From contig CAVSNF010000025.1 in the NCBI GenBank assembly GCA_963729195.1, forward strand, positions 372,001 to 436,000: a DNA stretch of 64,000 bases, in the 5' to 3' direction. Source of the DNA: CAVPTL01 sp963729195. GTDB lineage: Bacteria; Actinomycetota; Thermoleophilia; Gaiellales; JAICJC01. Made by a program: the position numbers and the translations under genes. Every line of letters begins with the position of its first letter. Position 1 is the stretch's first letter. Shown in pieces: positions 8,751 through 19,070 of this stretch. The notes beneath the pieces were generated by a model, which saw nothing but the letters and a program-made list of their open reading frames with translations, was not told where the DNA came from and ran no database searches.

Positions 8751-9503
8751 TTAGCGGTTGAGGCTGTACACGTGCACCCAGTCGATCTGGAGATCGACGT
8801 GGCCGGTGACCGATGCCGCAGGCATATCGCCCGAGCTCCCGTTGGAGCCGACGTGAGTCTGCATGATCAGGTGCATCGGCTGGGCGGGGACGTGGCTGGT
8901 GATCGTGGCCCACGGCTTGTCGTCCATCAGATAGACGATCTTGCCCGGCGTCCACTCGACGCTGGCGGTGTGCCACTGGGTGAAATCGCCCGTCACCTTG
9001 GAGTGAATCTGCGAGTTGGCCGAGCCATAGTGCAGCGTCCCGGTCTCCACCGTGCGGTCTCCGTACTTGGCGGACTCCTCGGCAAAATCGATCTCCGGCG
9101 GCCAGCCGGTCTTGGGCCACAGCGCAAAGCACATGCCAACGCCCATCGCTTGATCCATCCGGAACCGCACCGACCACTTGCCGTACGTCTGGTCGAGCGA
9201 CTTGCCCATGGACAGTCCCGCGGAAACCCACTTGCCGCCGAACGCCGAGTCTCGATAGCTCTGGAGGTTCATCACGCCCTGGCTGACCACCAGGTGGGAG
9301 GGATCCCACCTGGTCGCCGCGCAGCAGCGCGGCACACCGTTGTAGCGCGTCCAGGTGGCGGTGCTGTACCCCGACGTGAACTCGTCCGAGAAGACCGACT
9401 TCCACGTCGGTGCAGTGGTGGTGACGGTGGTGGTCGCTGCTGAGGCGGAGACCACGCCGAGCAGCAACACAGAGACGATCACGAGCGGAATGAGGCGACG
9501 CAT
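8751..9503 (-). CDS. secreted GH16 family glycoside hydrolase
   Basis: About 250 residues: signal peptide MRRLIPLVIVSVLLLG to ASAATT, then a GH16 beta-jelly-roll domain beginning SVFSDEFTSGYSTATW. EIDFAEE is the catalytic signature with nucleophile and acid/base glutamates; FALWPKTGWPPEIDF precedes it. GH16 enzymes cut beta-1,3/1,4-glucans, laminarin or related glycans; the exact substrate is not determined. I prefer the ATG at 9503 over one nine codons upstream because the signal peptide starts there. Confidence 0.87.
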   Translation of the reverse strand: MRRLIPLVIVSVLLLGVVSASAATTTVTTTAPTWKSVFSDEFTSGYSTATWTRYNGVPRCCAATRWDPSHLVVSQGVMNLQSYRDSAFGGKWVSAGLSMGKSLDQTYGKWSVRFRMDQAMGVGMCFALWPKTGWPPEIDFAEESAKYGDRTVETGTLHYGSANSQIHSKVTGDFTQWHTASVEWTPGKIVYLMDDKPWATITSHVPAQPMHLIMQTHVGSNGSSGDMPAASVTGHVDLQIDWVHVYSLNR

Positions 9504-9569
9504 TGGTGCACACTTTGTCGGCAGCCACATCGCATCCGCAAGCCGGCCGGCGCCGAATTTACGCGTGTT

Positions 9570-10428
9570 TTACCCGGTATTCACATCTCGCTCGCGGGCC
9601 TCGGTGGCCTGCTGCTCGCGGTCTGCCAGTAACAACAGGGTGTAGGCGATGGCGGTCAGGAACACCAGCGATTGCTCTGCAGTCATGGCAATTCCTCCCA
9701 GGTTTTGATCCTCTGTCGCAGAGATCCCCCGCAGCCTCGGCAGGTCGACGTAGTAGGGGTAGAACGGGTGCGGGATGAATGTGAAGCCGAGTCCCAGGAA
9801 CGACGCCCCCACAAACGCCGCCAGCAGGTAGGGAACCAGTACCGCCGGCGAGCGATCCTCCCACCAGCGGGCGCGCACCACCGGCGCCCAGAACATGAAC
9901 CCGGCGAACATCAACACCAGGTGCTCGAGGTTCAGCCACTGGGGATGTGCGCAGCGCGTACTCATACACCGACGCCAGGTGGATGAAGTACCAGGTGCCG
10001 AGCCAGAACAGCAGCGCCAAACCGAGGTGTGAGGTGAACCGCATCAGCCGCGGCAGCCGGCGATCGAGCGCCTCCCACATCTCCCGGTTGAGCCCCAGCA
10101 TCACCAACGGCGGGGCGAGATCGGCCAGCAGTGCGTTCTGCACCAGGTGGGCGAGCACCCAGTAGTGGATCGCGAGCGTCTCCAGCGGCGAGTTGACCGA
10201 GGCGGCGATCAGCAGCATGCCGGTCACGAACGACGCGATCCGAATCCCACCCGGCCGATACCGGCGCGCGGCCCGCGCATACACCAGCAGTCCGGCGGCC
10301 GCGAGCACGGCAAACAGCGGTTCGAAGGTGAACGAGAGCGGGTCGACCGCGGCGATGATCACCGCCCCATCCTGCCAAACCTGCCGCAACCGGGGGCCGT
10401 CGGCGTTACGGTTCTGGTCGTCTTCCAA
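9570..10428 (-). CDS. ctaG: caa3-type cytochrome c oxidase assembly protein CtaG, copy 1 (frameshifted)
   Basis: Polytopic membrane protein (PF09678 type) with about seven helices. Family blocks include LAHLVQNALLADLAPPLVML, GTWYFIHLASVYEYAL and, after a frameshift near 9953, HPQWLNLEHLVLMFAGFMFW. CtaG proteins support CuB insertion into heme-copper oxidases. The start is uncertain: the first 20 residues (MEDDQNRNADGPRLRQVWQD) look poorly conserved and translation may begin closer to VIIAAVDPLSF. Divergent from the DUF929 gene; a second CtaG lies at 11860. Confidence 0.82.
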
Positions 10429-10474
10429 TGTTCAGCGTCTACACCTTGACGTGAACCCTGCCGAAGAACCGTAG

Positions 10475-11363
10475 ATGGCCGACACCACTTCCCGACAACA
10501 GCGCCGTGCAGCGGAACGCGAGAAGGCCAGACGCCTGCGCGGCCAACCGCAGCGCTCCTCCAGATCGCGGTTGCTGGTGGCGCTCACGATCTCGGCGCTG
10601 CTGGTGCTGGTGATCATCGGGCTGGTGTGTGGTGAAGCTGAGCCAGGATTCCCCGAGCAACACGTCGACGCGCGCTCCCGGCAGCCGCCGCGGCGGTCAA
10701 GTCGGTCACGAGCATCCCCGCCTCCACCTACAACGCGGTCGGATACCAGCCGGATGTCACGCTGCCCTCGCCCGTCAAAGGCAAGCCCCTGACCCGCGGC
10801 GGCAAGCCGGTGATGATCTACCTGGGCGCCGAGTACTGCCCCTACTGCGCAGCCCAGAGGTGGGCGATCGTGTCGGCTCTGGCGCGGTTCGGCACGTTCA
10901 CGCACCTCGGCGCGACCCACTCCTCGAGCATCGACGTCTATCCCAGCACGCCCACCTTCAGCTTCCACGGCTCCACGTTCTCGAGCCCGTACGTGGTGCT
11001 GAGCGCGGTCGAGACCGAACTCCAACAAGGTCGTGAACCAGCACTACGCGCCGCTCGATCAGCCCACGGCGGAGCAGATCAAGGCGTACAACACCTACAA
11101 CCCACAGAACGCGATCCCGTTCACCGACATCGCCAACCGCTATGTGCTGACCGGCGCCAGCTACAACCCGGCGGTGCTGCAGAGGGCTGAGCATGACCCA
11201 GATCGCCTCGGCGCTGCACAATCCCAACTCCGACGTGGCCAAGGCGGTGCTGGGATCGGCCAACGGGCTGACCGCCGCGATCTGCAGCCAGACCGGTGGC
11301 AAGCCCGCCAACGTGTGCTCGTCCACCGCCGTGACGTCCACCGCCCCCCACCTCGGTAAATGA
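10475..11363 (+). CDS. membrane-anchored thioredoxin-like DUF929 protein (several frameshifts)
   Basis: An N-terminal basic segment (RQQRRAAEREKARRLRG) and one membrane anchor (LLVALTISALLVLVIIG) are followed by an exported domain with VMIYLGAEYCPYCAAQRWAI, whose CPYC is a DsbA/thioredoxin-like active site. The end of the protein reads VCSSTAVTSTAPHLGK. Frameshifts occur near 10628, 10688, 11020 and 11190. The stop overlaps the ATG of the VKOR gene (ATGA). In actinobacteria VKOR re-oxidises a DsbA-like partner, so this protein is the likely thiol oxidase of an oxidative folding pair. Confidence 0.75.
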
Positions 11364-11832
11364 GCCCCCGGCCGGTGCCGCGGGCGCTCGCCCCGCTGAC
11401 GCTGGCCCTGTGCGCGGCCGGCGCCGCCGTCTCGGGATACCTGACGGTGGTGCACTACACGACCTCGGTGAAACTCGCCTGCTCGGCCACGCGGGATCAT
11501 CAACTGCGAGAAGGTCACCACCAGTGCGCAGTCGATGGTGGGCGGGATTCCCGGTTGCGCTGCTGGGAGTCGTGTTCTTCGTCGTCGCCGCGGCGCTGTG
11601 CCTGCCGGCGGCCTGGCGCTCGAACTCACAGGCGGTGCGCGTCGGTCGCCTGGCCTGGATGCTGGGCGGCGCGCTGATGATGATCCACCTGATCTACGCC
11701 GAGCTGTTTCAGATCGACGCGATCTGCCTGTGGTGCACGGCGGTGCACGTGATCCTGGTGGCGCTGTTCATCGCGGTGGTGGTCGGCGAAGCGATCGTCT
11801 CGCAGCCCCAGCCGGCGATCACCACCGACTGA
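11360..11832 (+). CDS. vitamin K epoxide reductase (VKOR) family protein (frameshifted)
   Basis: Four-helix membrane protein of about 155 residues. The quinone-side CxxC is in AICLWCTAVHVILV; the loop cysteines are in KLACSAT and NCEKVTTS, and the conserved GGIPVALLGVVFF follows. VKOR transfers electrons from DsbA-like proteins to quinone, driving disulfide formation outside the membrane. Frame breaks near 11490 and 11550 (an extra G before VALLGV). Directly coupled to the CPYC protein upstream and followed 27 bases later by a CtaG gene. Confidence 0.85.
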
Positions 11833-11859
11833 GCACGTTCTTGGCGATACTTCAGCTCG

Positions 11860-12691
11860 ATGGTGGAGTTCGTGCTGCATCCCTGGCGAGTGGCGCTCGA
11901 TCTCGAGTGGGTGATCGCGCTGCTGATATTCGCGTTCGACTACGCCGTGGTGACATGGGTGCTGGAGCGGCGGGGGCAGCGGGTGCCCACCTGGAAGCGG
12001 GTGAGCTTCGCCGCCGGGCTGACGCTGATCGCGATCGCTCTGCTGTCCCCGATCGAGCATCTCGCGCTGACCTCGATGCTCAGCTTCCACCTGCTCCAAA
12101 ACGTGATCATCGCCGACTGGGCGCCGCCGCTCCTGCTGCTGGGCCTGACGCCGGTGATGATCGCCGCGATCGCCCGCCTGCCCGGAGCCCGGTTGGTGGT
12201 TCGAACCACGGGTGGCGATCGCGATCTGGGTGGCGACCTGGTATGTGATCCACCTGCCGGTGGTGTACGACTACGCGCTCCAGCACCGGGCCGCGCTGGG
12301 GCTCGAGCACATCGCGTTCATCGTCTCGGGCCTGATCTTCTGGTGGCCGGACATCGTGCCCGGCGCGCTCACCAACCGCGGGCGGGTGCTGTACCTGTTC
12401 GTGGCCATGATCGTGATGATGCCGCTGGATATCTTCATCGCCCTGCACGACCGGCCGTTGTACGACTTCTACCTGCACACGCCGAAGCTCGGCGGGATCA
12501 GCGCGCTGGCCGACCAGCGGATCGCAGGCGCCACCACCGCGCTGATGGAGACCGCGGTGCTCTCGGTTGCGATGTTCATCGCCGCCGGCAAACTGGTGGC
12601 CGAGTCGCGCCGCGACGGCCGCTCCCCGGTCAGGCCGGCGGAATCGACTGGCGAAACCGGAACACCTGTTCAGGGTCATAGCGCTTCTTGA
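11860..12691 (+). CDS. ctaG: caa3-type cytochrome c oxidase assembly protein CtaG, copy 2 (frameshifted)
   Basis: Second CtaG family member, about 275 residues, polytopic. MLSFHLLQNVIIADWAPPLL and GLIFWWPDIVPGAL match the same blocks as copy 1. One extra G near 12190 shifts the frame between ARLPGARL and WFEPRVAIAIW. The 3' end overlaps the convergent FAD oxidoreductase gene by about 60 bases. Co-directional with DUF929 and VKOR, so oxidase assembly and disulfide formation may be co-expressed. Confidence 0.83.
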
Positions 12692-14157
12692 CCTCGCGCA
12701 GCCGGGTCAGGTTGCCGGCGTAGTAGGCCTGCTGCCAGTCGCTGAGAGTCGGGATCGATGTAGTTCTGGTAGGCCTGGCCGGACACGTACGGCCGCAGCC
12801 CCGCCCGCAATCCGTCCAGCCAGCTGTCGGCCGCCGACTTCCCTCCCGCGCTCCAGTAGGCGAGCTCCTGGCACGAGAACAGCTGATCGCGATGGACGAA
12901 GGCGGTCGCGTCCGCGCGCCACCTTGTTGATGGCCGCGCCGTAGGGATCCATGATCACCGCCCCCGATCCGGACTGGCCCTGGCGAGCCTCGATGGCCTT
13001 GGCCATGCCGGTGACCGCCGCCGACGGGAACGGCTTGCTGACGTAGTCGGACTTGGCCACGAAGCTGGAAACCGGCAGCGTCCGGCAGGCGGCGGCGCTC
13101 TCGTTGGCACAACCCGCCCAGATCAGCTGCAGCGACAGGTACGACCCGGACGCCGGTCTGGATGGTCGCTCCCGAGACGGCCGTGATCGGCGCGACCGCC
13201 GCCCGAAACTGGGATTCGGATCCGCCCAGGAGCTGCCCGAACACCCGCACCTGCGGCCCGCCCGAGCCGGTCTCGAGCGCACAGATCAGATACAGGTTCG
13301 GGGCTTGCGTGAGGCGCCAGCCGCTGCCACGCCTGAACGGCGGCGTCGGCCTGCGACCAGGGGAAGTCGATGAACCCGTAGGCCGAATCGGAGACCGGGT
13401 GGGTGGACAGCGTGAGCGCGGTGACGACGCCGAAGTTGCCGCCGCCGCCGCCGCGGCAGGCCCAGTACAGATCGGGGTTGGTGGTGGGATCGGCCACCAC
13501 CACCCGGCCGTCGGCGGTCGCGATTCTGAGCCCCATGATGTTGTCGCAGGTGGGGCCGAAGGCGCGGGCGCCGAACCCCAGCCCGCCGCCCAGCGACAGT
13601 CCGGTGATGCCGACGGTGGGGCACGAGCCGGTGGGCACCGCCAGGCCGCGGCCGGCCAGCTTGGTGATCAGGTCGATCGCCTTCACCCCCGAGCCGACGG
13701 TGACCGAGCGTCCGTCCGGGGCGACCGAGATCGAGTCGAGCCGATCGACGTTGCACACCAGCCCGCGGTTGGTCGAGTAGCCGGCGTAGCTGTGCCCGCC
13801 GGCGCGGGCGGTGAACGGGATCCGGGTGCGCGCGGCGTACTGGACGCAGGTGGCGACGTCGCGCTCGCCGTGCACCATCGCGATCGCCTGGGGGTGAACC
13901 GACGAGTAGGCGGAGTTTGCGATCGTGGCCGCGCTCGAGTACCCGGCCTCGCCCGGCGTCAGCAGCGGGCCGCGCAGCTTGGCCGCAAGGCCGGAGAGGG
14001 TGGTCGGCCCGGTCGTCGCCGGCGGCGACGGCGGGCTGGTCGTGGTTGTGACCCCGCTGGTTGCACTCGATCCGCTCGAGTTCGAGCCCGAGCAGGACGC
14101 CAATCCGGCGGCCAGCGGCAGGGCTGCCGCGCGGGTGAGAAATGTGCGGCGATCCAT
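12630..14157 (-). CDS. Tat-exported FAD-linked oxidoreductase, berberine bridge enzyme-like (frameshifted)
   Basis: About 505 residues. The start MDRRTFLTRAAALPLAAG carries a twin-arginine motif followed by LASCSGS, a possible lipobox, then a Ser/Thr/Pro linker. The FAD domain shows ARAGGHSYAGYS (His for 8-alpha linkage), PTGSCPTVGITGLSLGGGLG (Cys for a second, 6-S-cysteinyl link) and a C-terminal YDPEQVFRF berberine-like end. Several frame breaks lie between 12740 and 13320. Substrate unknown; relatives oxidise sugars or alkaloid-like compounds. An in-frame ATG at 14169 is an alternative start. Confidence 0.83.
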
Positions 14158-14182
14158 CGGCGGCATCATCCCCGGTCCGGGA

Positions 14183-15207
14183 TCAGGGGGTCACACACTC
14201 CGCCGTGGATGCCCGCACGATCAGCTGCGGCTCGGTCGTCCAGCTCGACGTCGCGCGGCGGCCCGCCGTTGAGCTGCTCGATGACGAGATCGACCGCGGT
14301 GGCTCCCAGCTCCCACAGCGGCATCCGGATCGCGGTCAGGGGCACGTCCAGATACTCGGTGAGGGGATCGTCGTCGTAGCCGACCACCGACACGTCGCCG
14401 GGCACGAGCCACTCCCTGCCGTCGAGCCGCGGCGAGCGCGCCCACCGCCTGGTTGATGTTCGAGACGAAGATCCCGGTGGGCGGCCTGCGCCCGGCCAGG
14501 AGCGTGGACATCGCCTGAGCACCTCCCCGCTCGTCGAAGGCAGCCTCCTCCACCTGCACCTCCGCCCCCGCGGCGATGGCGGCGTCGACGAAGCCCTGCA
14601 TCCGCCGTTTGGCGGTGTCGAGCCGATGCGGGCCGGCCACGTGACCCAGCCGGCGATGGCCGAGTTCGAGCAGGTGGCCGGCCACGATCCGACCGGCATC
14701 CTCCTCGCGCATGGAGACGTTGCATCCGCTGCCGAGATGGCGGCGGTTGACGAACACGCACGGCACCATCTTCTCGGCAAAGCGCTTCAGGATCGGGTTG
14801 CCGGGACGGGCGCTGGCGATCAGCAGGCCGTCGATGCGGCCCTCTGCCACCAGCGATTCGTATGCCTGCTGGGCGCTGGTGCCGCCGGTGTCCTCGGCCA
14901 GCAGCACCACCAAGCCTTTGGCCCAGGCGTGGTCGAAGGCACCGCGGATGATGGTCGAGTACACCGGGTTTCGCAGCGACGGCACCAGCAATCCGAGCGC
15001 TCCGGTGCTGGAGGTCTTGAGTCCCCGGGCGATCGCGTTGGGCCGGTAGCGGAGCCGCCGTGCCGTCTCGAGGATGCGCTCCCGCGTCTCGGGGCGGACG
15101 GTCAGCGTCTCCGAGCCGTTGAGCACTCGGGAGACAGTTGACAGGTGCACTCCAGCCTCGCGGGCGACATCCTCGAGCCGCGCCGGCTTTTGCCGCGAAT
15201 CCGCCAT
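14183..15207 (-). CDS. LacI family transcriptional regulator (frameshifted)
   Basis: N-terminal helix-turn-helix with LEDVAREAGVHLSTVSRVLN and the hinge RPNAIARGLKT, then a periplasmic-binding-protein-like sensor domain (GALGLLVPSLRNPVYSTII, VPGDVSVVGYDDDP). Frame breaks near 14440 and 14245; with the second repaired, the protein ends PQLIVRASTAECVTP and stops at 14183, the usual LacI ending. It is divergent from the epimerase-M20 pair, with a perfect inverted repeat over the epimerase start, so it probably represses that operon in response to a sugar-like ligand. Confidence 0.88.
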
Positions 15208-15254
15208 GGGGAGAGCTTAGAGCCTCACCCAGGCGCCGGGCGAAGCAGATTGGG

Positions 15255-15270
15255 ATAACGTTTGCGTTAT
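15255..15270. promoter_or_regulatory. candidate LacI-family operator
   Basis: ATAACG-TTTG-CGTTAT: six-base perfect arms with a four-base spacer, located in the 61-base gap between the divergent LacI and epimerase genes and overlapping the epimerase ATG at 15269. LacI-type repressors bind such short palindromes. Confidence 0.5.
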
Positions 15271-16224
15271 GTCCAGCGAACATTTCCTCGTGACCGGCGC
15301 CTACGGGTGTATCGGCACGTGGGTTGTGCGCCAGCTGGTTCGCGAAAACGCCGCGGTGACCGCGTTCGATCTGGCTTCGGATGGCCACCGCTGGGGGCTG
15401 GTGATGACGCCGGACGAAGGCCCAGAGCGTGGAACGGGTGAGCGCCGACATCTCGGACATCACCGCTCTCGAGCGGGCGCTCGACGGCGGCGGCGTCACC
15501 CATGTGATCCACCTGGCGGCGCTGCAGATCCCGTTCTGCCGGGCCGATCCGCCGCTGGGGGCGCGCACCAACGTGCTGGGCACCGTGAACGTGTTCGAGG
15601 CCGTCAAACGGCGGGCCGACCGCATCCACCACGTCGTCTACGCCTCCTCGATCGCGGCCTATGACGCCATCGACGAAGGCGGCGCGACGACCCGACAGCG
15701 CGGCGCTTCCCGACACGCTGTACGGCGTCTACAAGCGGGCCAACGAGGGCACCGCGCACGTGTACTGGCACGAGAACAAGCTGGCCAGCATCGGCCTGCG
15801 GCCGCACACCGTGTACGGCCCGGGACGGGATCAGGGGATGACCTCGGAGCCGACCAAAGCGATGCTGGCCGCCGCCGCGGGGGAGCCCCACCGGATCCCG
15901 TTCGGCGGACGCATCCAGCTCCAGTACGCACCCGACGTGGCCGCTGCCTTCGTTGCCGCCGCCCGAGCCGAATGCGAGGGAGCGACCGTCCACAACTGGC
16001 CGGCAGCGTGGTGCACATGGACGAGGTGGTCAGCACCATCGCCGCGGCCGCAGGCAGCTCGGACGGCGCGATCAGCTACGACGACGTGCGACTGCCGTTC
16101 CCCGAGGAGGTCGACGCGACGTCGTTGACCGCGGCCGTCGGAGCGCTCGACGACACGCCGTTTGCCGAGGGTGTGGCCGACACCGTGTCGCGCTTCCGGA
16201 CGCTGCTGGCGGCCGGCCTCGTAA
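15269..16224 (+). CDS. NAD-dependent epimerase/dehydratase (frameshifted)
   Basis: Extended short-chain dehydrogenase of about 318 residues. TGAYGCIGTWVV is the NAD-binding GxxGxxG; YASSIAAYD and YGVYKRANEG hold the Ser and the YxxxK catalytic pair; VYGPGRDQGMTS is typical of sugar epimerases and uronate dehydrogenases. Frame breaks near 15420, 15693 and 16003 (two gains and one loss of a base). The stop is probably the TAA at 16222. Divergent from a LacI regulator and followed at once by an M20 hydrolase, so a sugar or sugar-acid catabolic role is likely. Confidence 0.82.
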
Positions 16225-16227
16225 GCC

Positions 16228-17567
16228 GTGACGACCCGACGAGGACGAGCTGCGCCGAGAGGCGACCGAGCTGCTCGCAGCAGCTGCTTCGGATCGACAC
16301 CTCCAACCCGCCGGGGGGCGAGACGGCGGCGGCCGAGATGCTTCACGGCATACCTCACCCAGAACGGCGTGGAATGCAGCCTGGAGGCTCGCGACCCGCG
16401 CCCGCGCGAACCTGATCGGCCGGATCCCCGGCCGCGGCCGGGGCCCGTCGCTGGCGCTGGTGGGGCACACCGACGTCGTGCCCGCCGAGGACGCCGGCAC
16501 CTGGACGCATCCGCCGTTCGCCGGACACGTCGACGACGCACGGCTACATCTGGGGCCGCGGCGCTGCCGACATGAAGAACGAGCTCGCCACCCGGGCGGT
16601 CGCGATCGCGTGGCTGGCCCGAAACGGCTTTCAGCCCGCCGGCGATCTGGTGCTGATCGCCGAGGCCGACGAGGAGGATGGCGAAGCCCAGGTGGGGATG
16701 CCGTGGCTGGTCGCGCGAGCGGCCCGAGGTGCGCACCGACTACGCACTCAACGAGGGCGCCGCCGAGCGGCTCGAGCTGGCCGACGGGCGCACCGTGGTC
16801 ACCATCAACGTCGGCGAGAAGGGCGCGCTGCGCGGCGACCGTGACCGCCGTCGGTGCGGCCGGCCCGACGTCGCTGCCGTGGTCGGGCGAAAACGCCGTG
16901 CCGCTGCTGGCTCGGCTGATCGACCGGCTGTCGCGGCACTCCCCCGTCCGCGGCTGCTGCCCCAGACCGACGCCATGCTGACCGCGCTGGTCGGCGCCGA
17001 GGGCGAGCTGGCCGAGCGGATCGCACGCGCCGATGCCCTGCACCCGATGCTGCCCGACCTGATCGCGCCGCTGTTCGTCACCACCGTCGCGCCCACCCGG
17101 CTGCACGGCTCAACCGCGCTCAACGTGATGCCGGCCGAGGCGTCGGTGGACTGTGACTGCCGGCCGATCCCGGGCGCCACCGATCGACGATGTGCGCGCC
17201 GAGCTGGTGGCGGTGCTGGGCGACGACATCCCCTACCGGATCGAGTTCTCCGGCGCGCCCGAGGGCGGCTCGATCTCCCCGCTCGACACGCCCGCTGTAC
17301 GAGGTCTGCCGCGAGTGGGTGGCGCGGAACGATCCCGACGCGGTGTTGATCCCCACGCTCTGCAACGGCTTCACCAACTCGCACTATCTGCGCGAGGCGT
17401 TTGGCACCGTCGCCTACGGAATCTGGCCGGTGCGGCACACGCCCACGGCCGTCCTGCACGCGGGCGTGCACGGCCGCGACGAGCGCGTCCACACCGCCGA
17501 TCTCGGCTACGCCACCCGGTTTCACATCGAGACCTGCATCGAGTTCAGCCGCCGCACGGGTGAATAA
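16228..17567 (+). CDS. M20 family metallo-hydrolase/deacylase (several frameshifts)
   Basis: About 445 residues. Metal ligands and catalysts are recognisable: LALVGHTDVVPAE (HxD), GRGAADMKNELA (Asp), LIAEADEEDGEAQ (Glu-Glu), and a C-terminal VLHAGVHGRDERVH (His). The family removes acyl or peptidyl groups from amides (dipeptidases, acetylornithine deacetylase). Frame breaks fall near 16240, 16345, 16400, 16540, 16710, 16830, 16950, 17180 and 17290. The stop TAA (17565-17567) is provided by the palindromic repeat. Start GTG at 16228 sits just after the epimerase, implying an operon under LacI control. Confidence 0.83.
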
Positions 17568-17590
17568 CGGTGCCAGGCACCGTCATTCAT
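17560..17590. repeat. palindromic repeat copy 4 (degenerate right arm)
   Basis: Left arm GTGAATAACGGTGCC is intact; the right arm reads GGCACCGTCATTCAT with two changes. It encodes the TAA stop of the M20 gene and lies just upstream of the arsR promoter. Confidence 0.88.
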
Positions 17591-17604
17591 ATTCACGATC
17601 GCAA

Positions 17605-17624
17605 ATATTGATTGAGTTCGATAT
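17605..17624. promoter_or_regulatory. candidate ArsR operator
   Basis: ATATTGA-TTGAGT-TCGATAT: seven-base arms with one mismatch, in AT-rich DNA 10 bases before the arsR start. ArsR/SmtB repressors bind inverted repeats in this position and autoregulate. Confidence 0.45.
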
Positions 17625-17634
17625 AGTGGTTCGA

Positions 17635-17994
17635 GTGCGCACGTCCCTTCCGACCATCAGCTGCTGCACGCCACTCGCTGGCTCGTCGCTGAGTGAGGCC
17701 GATGCGGTGGAGCTGGAGCGGCTGTTTCGGGTGTTGGCCGACCGGCACCGCCTCAAGATCATGAACATCCTGCTCCGCGCCGACGGCAAGGCCGTGTGCG
17801 TGTGCGAGTTCACCGATCAGCTGGGACTCGCACAGCCCACAGTCACCTACCACCTCAAGCACCTCCGCCAGGCCGGTCTGCTGGAACGGGAGAAACGCGG
17901 CACATTCGCGTACTTCCGGATCACACCCGACGCGATGGAGCGGTTGCACTCGCTGCTGGAGCCGTCCCTGCCGGCGAAGGCCGCCGCCGGCTGA
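17635..17994 (+). CDS. arsR: ArsR family arsenic-responsive repressor
   Basis: About 119 residues starting at GTG 17635 (GTG at 17626 is an alternative). The N-terminus SCCTPLAGSSLSEADAVELE and LADRHRLKIMNILL are typical of arsenic-type ArsR; AVCVCEFTDQLGLAQPTVTY holds the CxC metalloid-binding site in the recognition-helix region, followed by HLKHLRQAGLLEREKRG. Binding As(III) releases it from DNA. The stop overlaps the aquaporin start (TGATG), so the operon is arsR-aquaporin-arsC. Confidence 0.92.
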   Translation: MRTSLPTISCCTPLAGSSLSEADAVELERLFRVLADRHRLKIMNILLRADGKAVCVCEFTDQLGLAQPTVTYHLKHLRQAGLLEREKRGTFAYFRITPDAMERLHSLLEPSLPAKAAAG

Positions 17995-18666
17995 TGAAAC
18001 GCCCGAGCCCCGCGCTCGCACGCAGCGCCGTGGCCGAGGCAATCGGGACGTTTGCGCTGGTGTTCGCCGGCTGCGGGGCGATCATGGTGGACGCCACCAC
18101 CGGCGACCTCGGCCACGTCGGAGTGGCGATCAGCTTCGGACTCGTGATCATGGTGATGATCTACGCGGTCGGTCACATCTCCGGCGCGCACTTCAACCCG
18201 GCGGTGACGTTCGCGTTCGCCGCGACCCGGCACTTCAGCTGGCCACGGGTGGGCGTCTACTGGACGGCCCAACTCGGTGGCGCACTGGTCGCGGCGGCAC
18301 TGCTGCGACAGTCGCTCGGAAACGTCGCCCACGTCGGGGCGACGCTGCCATCCGGCTCCGACGCCCAGGCGTTTGCGTGGGAGTCGGTGCTGACGTTCAT
18401 GCTGGTGCTGGTGATCATGGCGGTGGCCACCGACACCCGCGCGGTGGGCGAGGCCGCTGCGATCGCGATCGGCGGCGCGGTGGGACTCGATGCGATGTTC
18501 GGCGGGCCGATCACCGGCGCCTCGATGAATCCGGCCCGATCGCTCGCCCCGGCGATCGTGTCGGGCGACTGACACCGCGATCTGGGTGTACCTGGCCGCG
18601 CCGCTGGTCGGAGCCATAGTTGCCGCCGGGACATACCAATTCCTGCGATCGGATGACGCTTCGTGA
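17994..18666 (+). CDS. MIP/aquaporin family channel in the ars operon (frameshift near 3' end)
   Basis: About 223 residues, six helices and two NPA loops (AHFNPAVTFAFA and ASMNPARSLAPA). Its place between arsR and arsC, with overlapping ends, suggests it carries arsenite out of the cell, as AqpS does in Sinorhizobium meliloti, in place of ArsB or Acr3. Arsenate would be reduced by ArsC and As(OH)3 leave down its gradient. The frame breaks near 18570 before IWVYLAAPLVGAIVAA; the stop TGA at 18664 overlaps the arsC GTG. Confidence 0.85.
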
Positions 18667-19070
18667 GCAACGTGCTGTTCGTCTGCATCCAAAACGCCGG
18701 CCGGTCTCAGATCGCCCAGGCGCTGTTCGCCCGTGCCTCCGGTGACCGGCATCAGGCCCGATCGGCCGGCAGCCGCCCCGCCGACCGGGTGCACCCCGAG
18801 GTGGTCGAGGTGCTGGCCGAGATCGGAATCGACGTCTCCCAGGTGACCCCTCGAAAGCTCGGCCCAGACGACATGCAGTGGGCGGATCTGGTGGTGACCA
18901 TGGGCTGCGGAGACGAGTGTCCGTTCATCCCCGGCAAGCGCTACCTCGACTGGGAGCTGCCCGACCCCAGCGGACAGCCGCTGCCCGCAGTACGGGCGAT
19001 CCGAGACGAGATCGGGGAGCGCGTCGAAGCTCTGCTCCACGAGCTCGACGACGATCCCGTGCGTGAATAA
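18663..19070 (+). CDS. arsC: thioredoxin-coupled arsenate reductase
   Basis: 135 intact residues of the low-molecular-weight phosphatase fold. VLFVCIQNAGRSQIA is the CX5R P-loop with nucleophile Cys; MGCGDECPFIPGKRYLDWEL holds the two further cysteines used to pass the disulfide to thioredoxin. Reduces arsenate to arsenite. GTG start overlaps the aquaporin stop. The TAA stop (19068-19070) lies in the palindromic repeat shared with the convergent ROK gene. Confidence 0.93.
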   Translation: MSNVLFVCIQNAGRSQIAQALFARASGDRHQARSAGSRPADRVHPEVVEVLAEIGIDVSQVTPRKLGPDDMQWADLVVTMGCGDECPFIPGKRYLDWELPDPSGQPLPAVRAIRDEIGERVEALLHELDDDPVRE

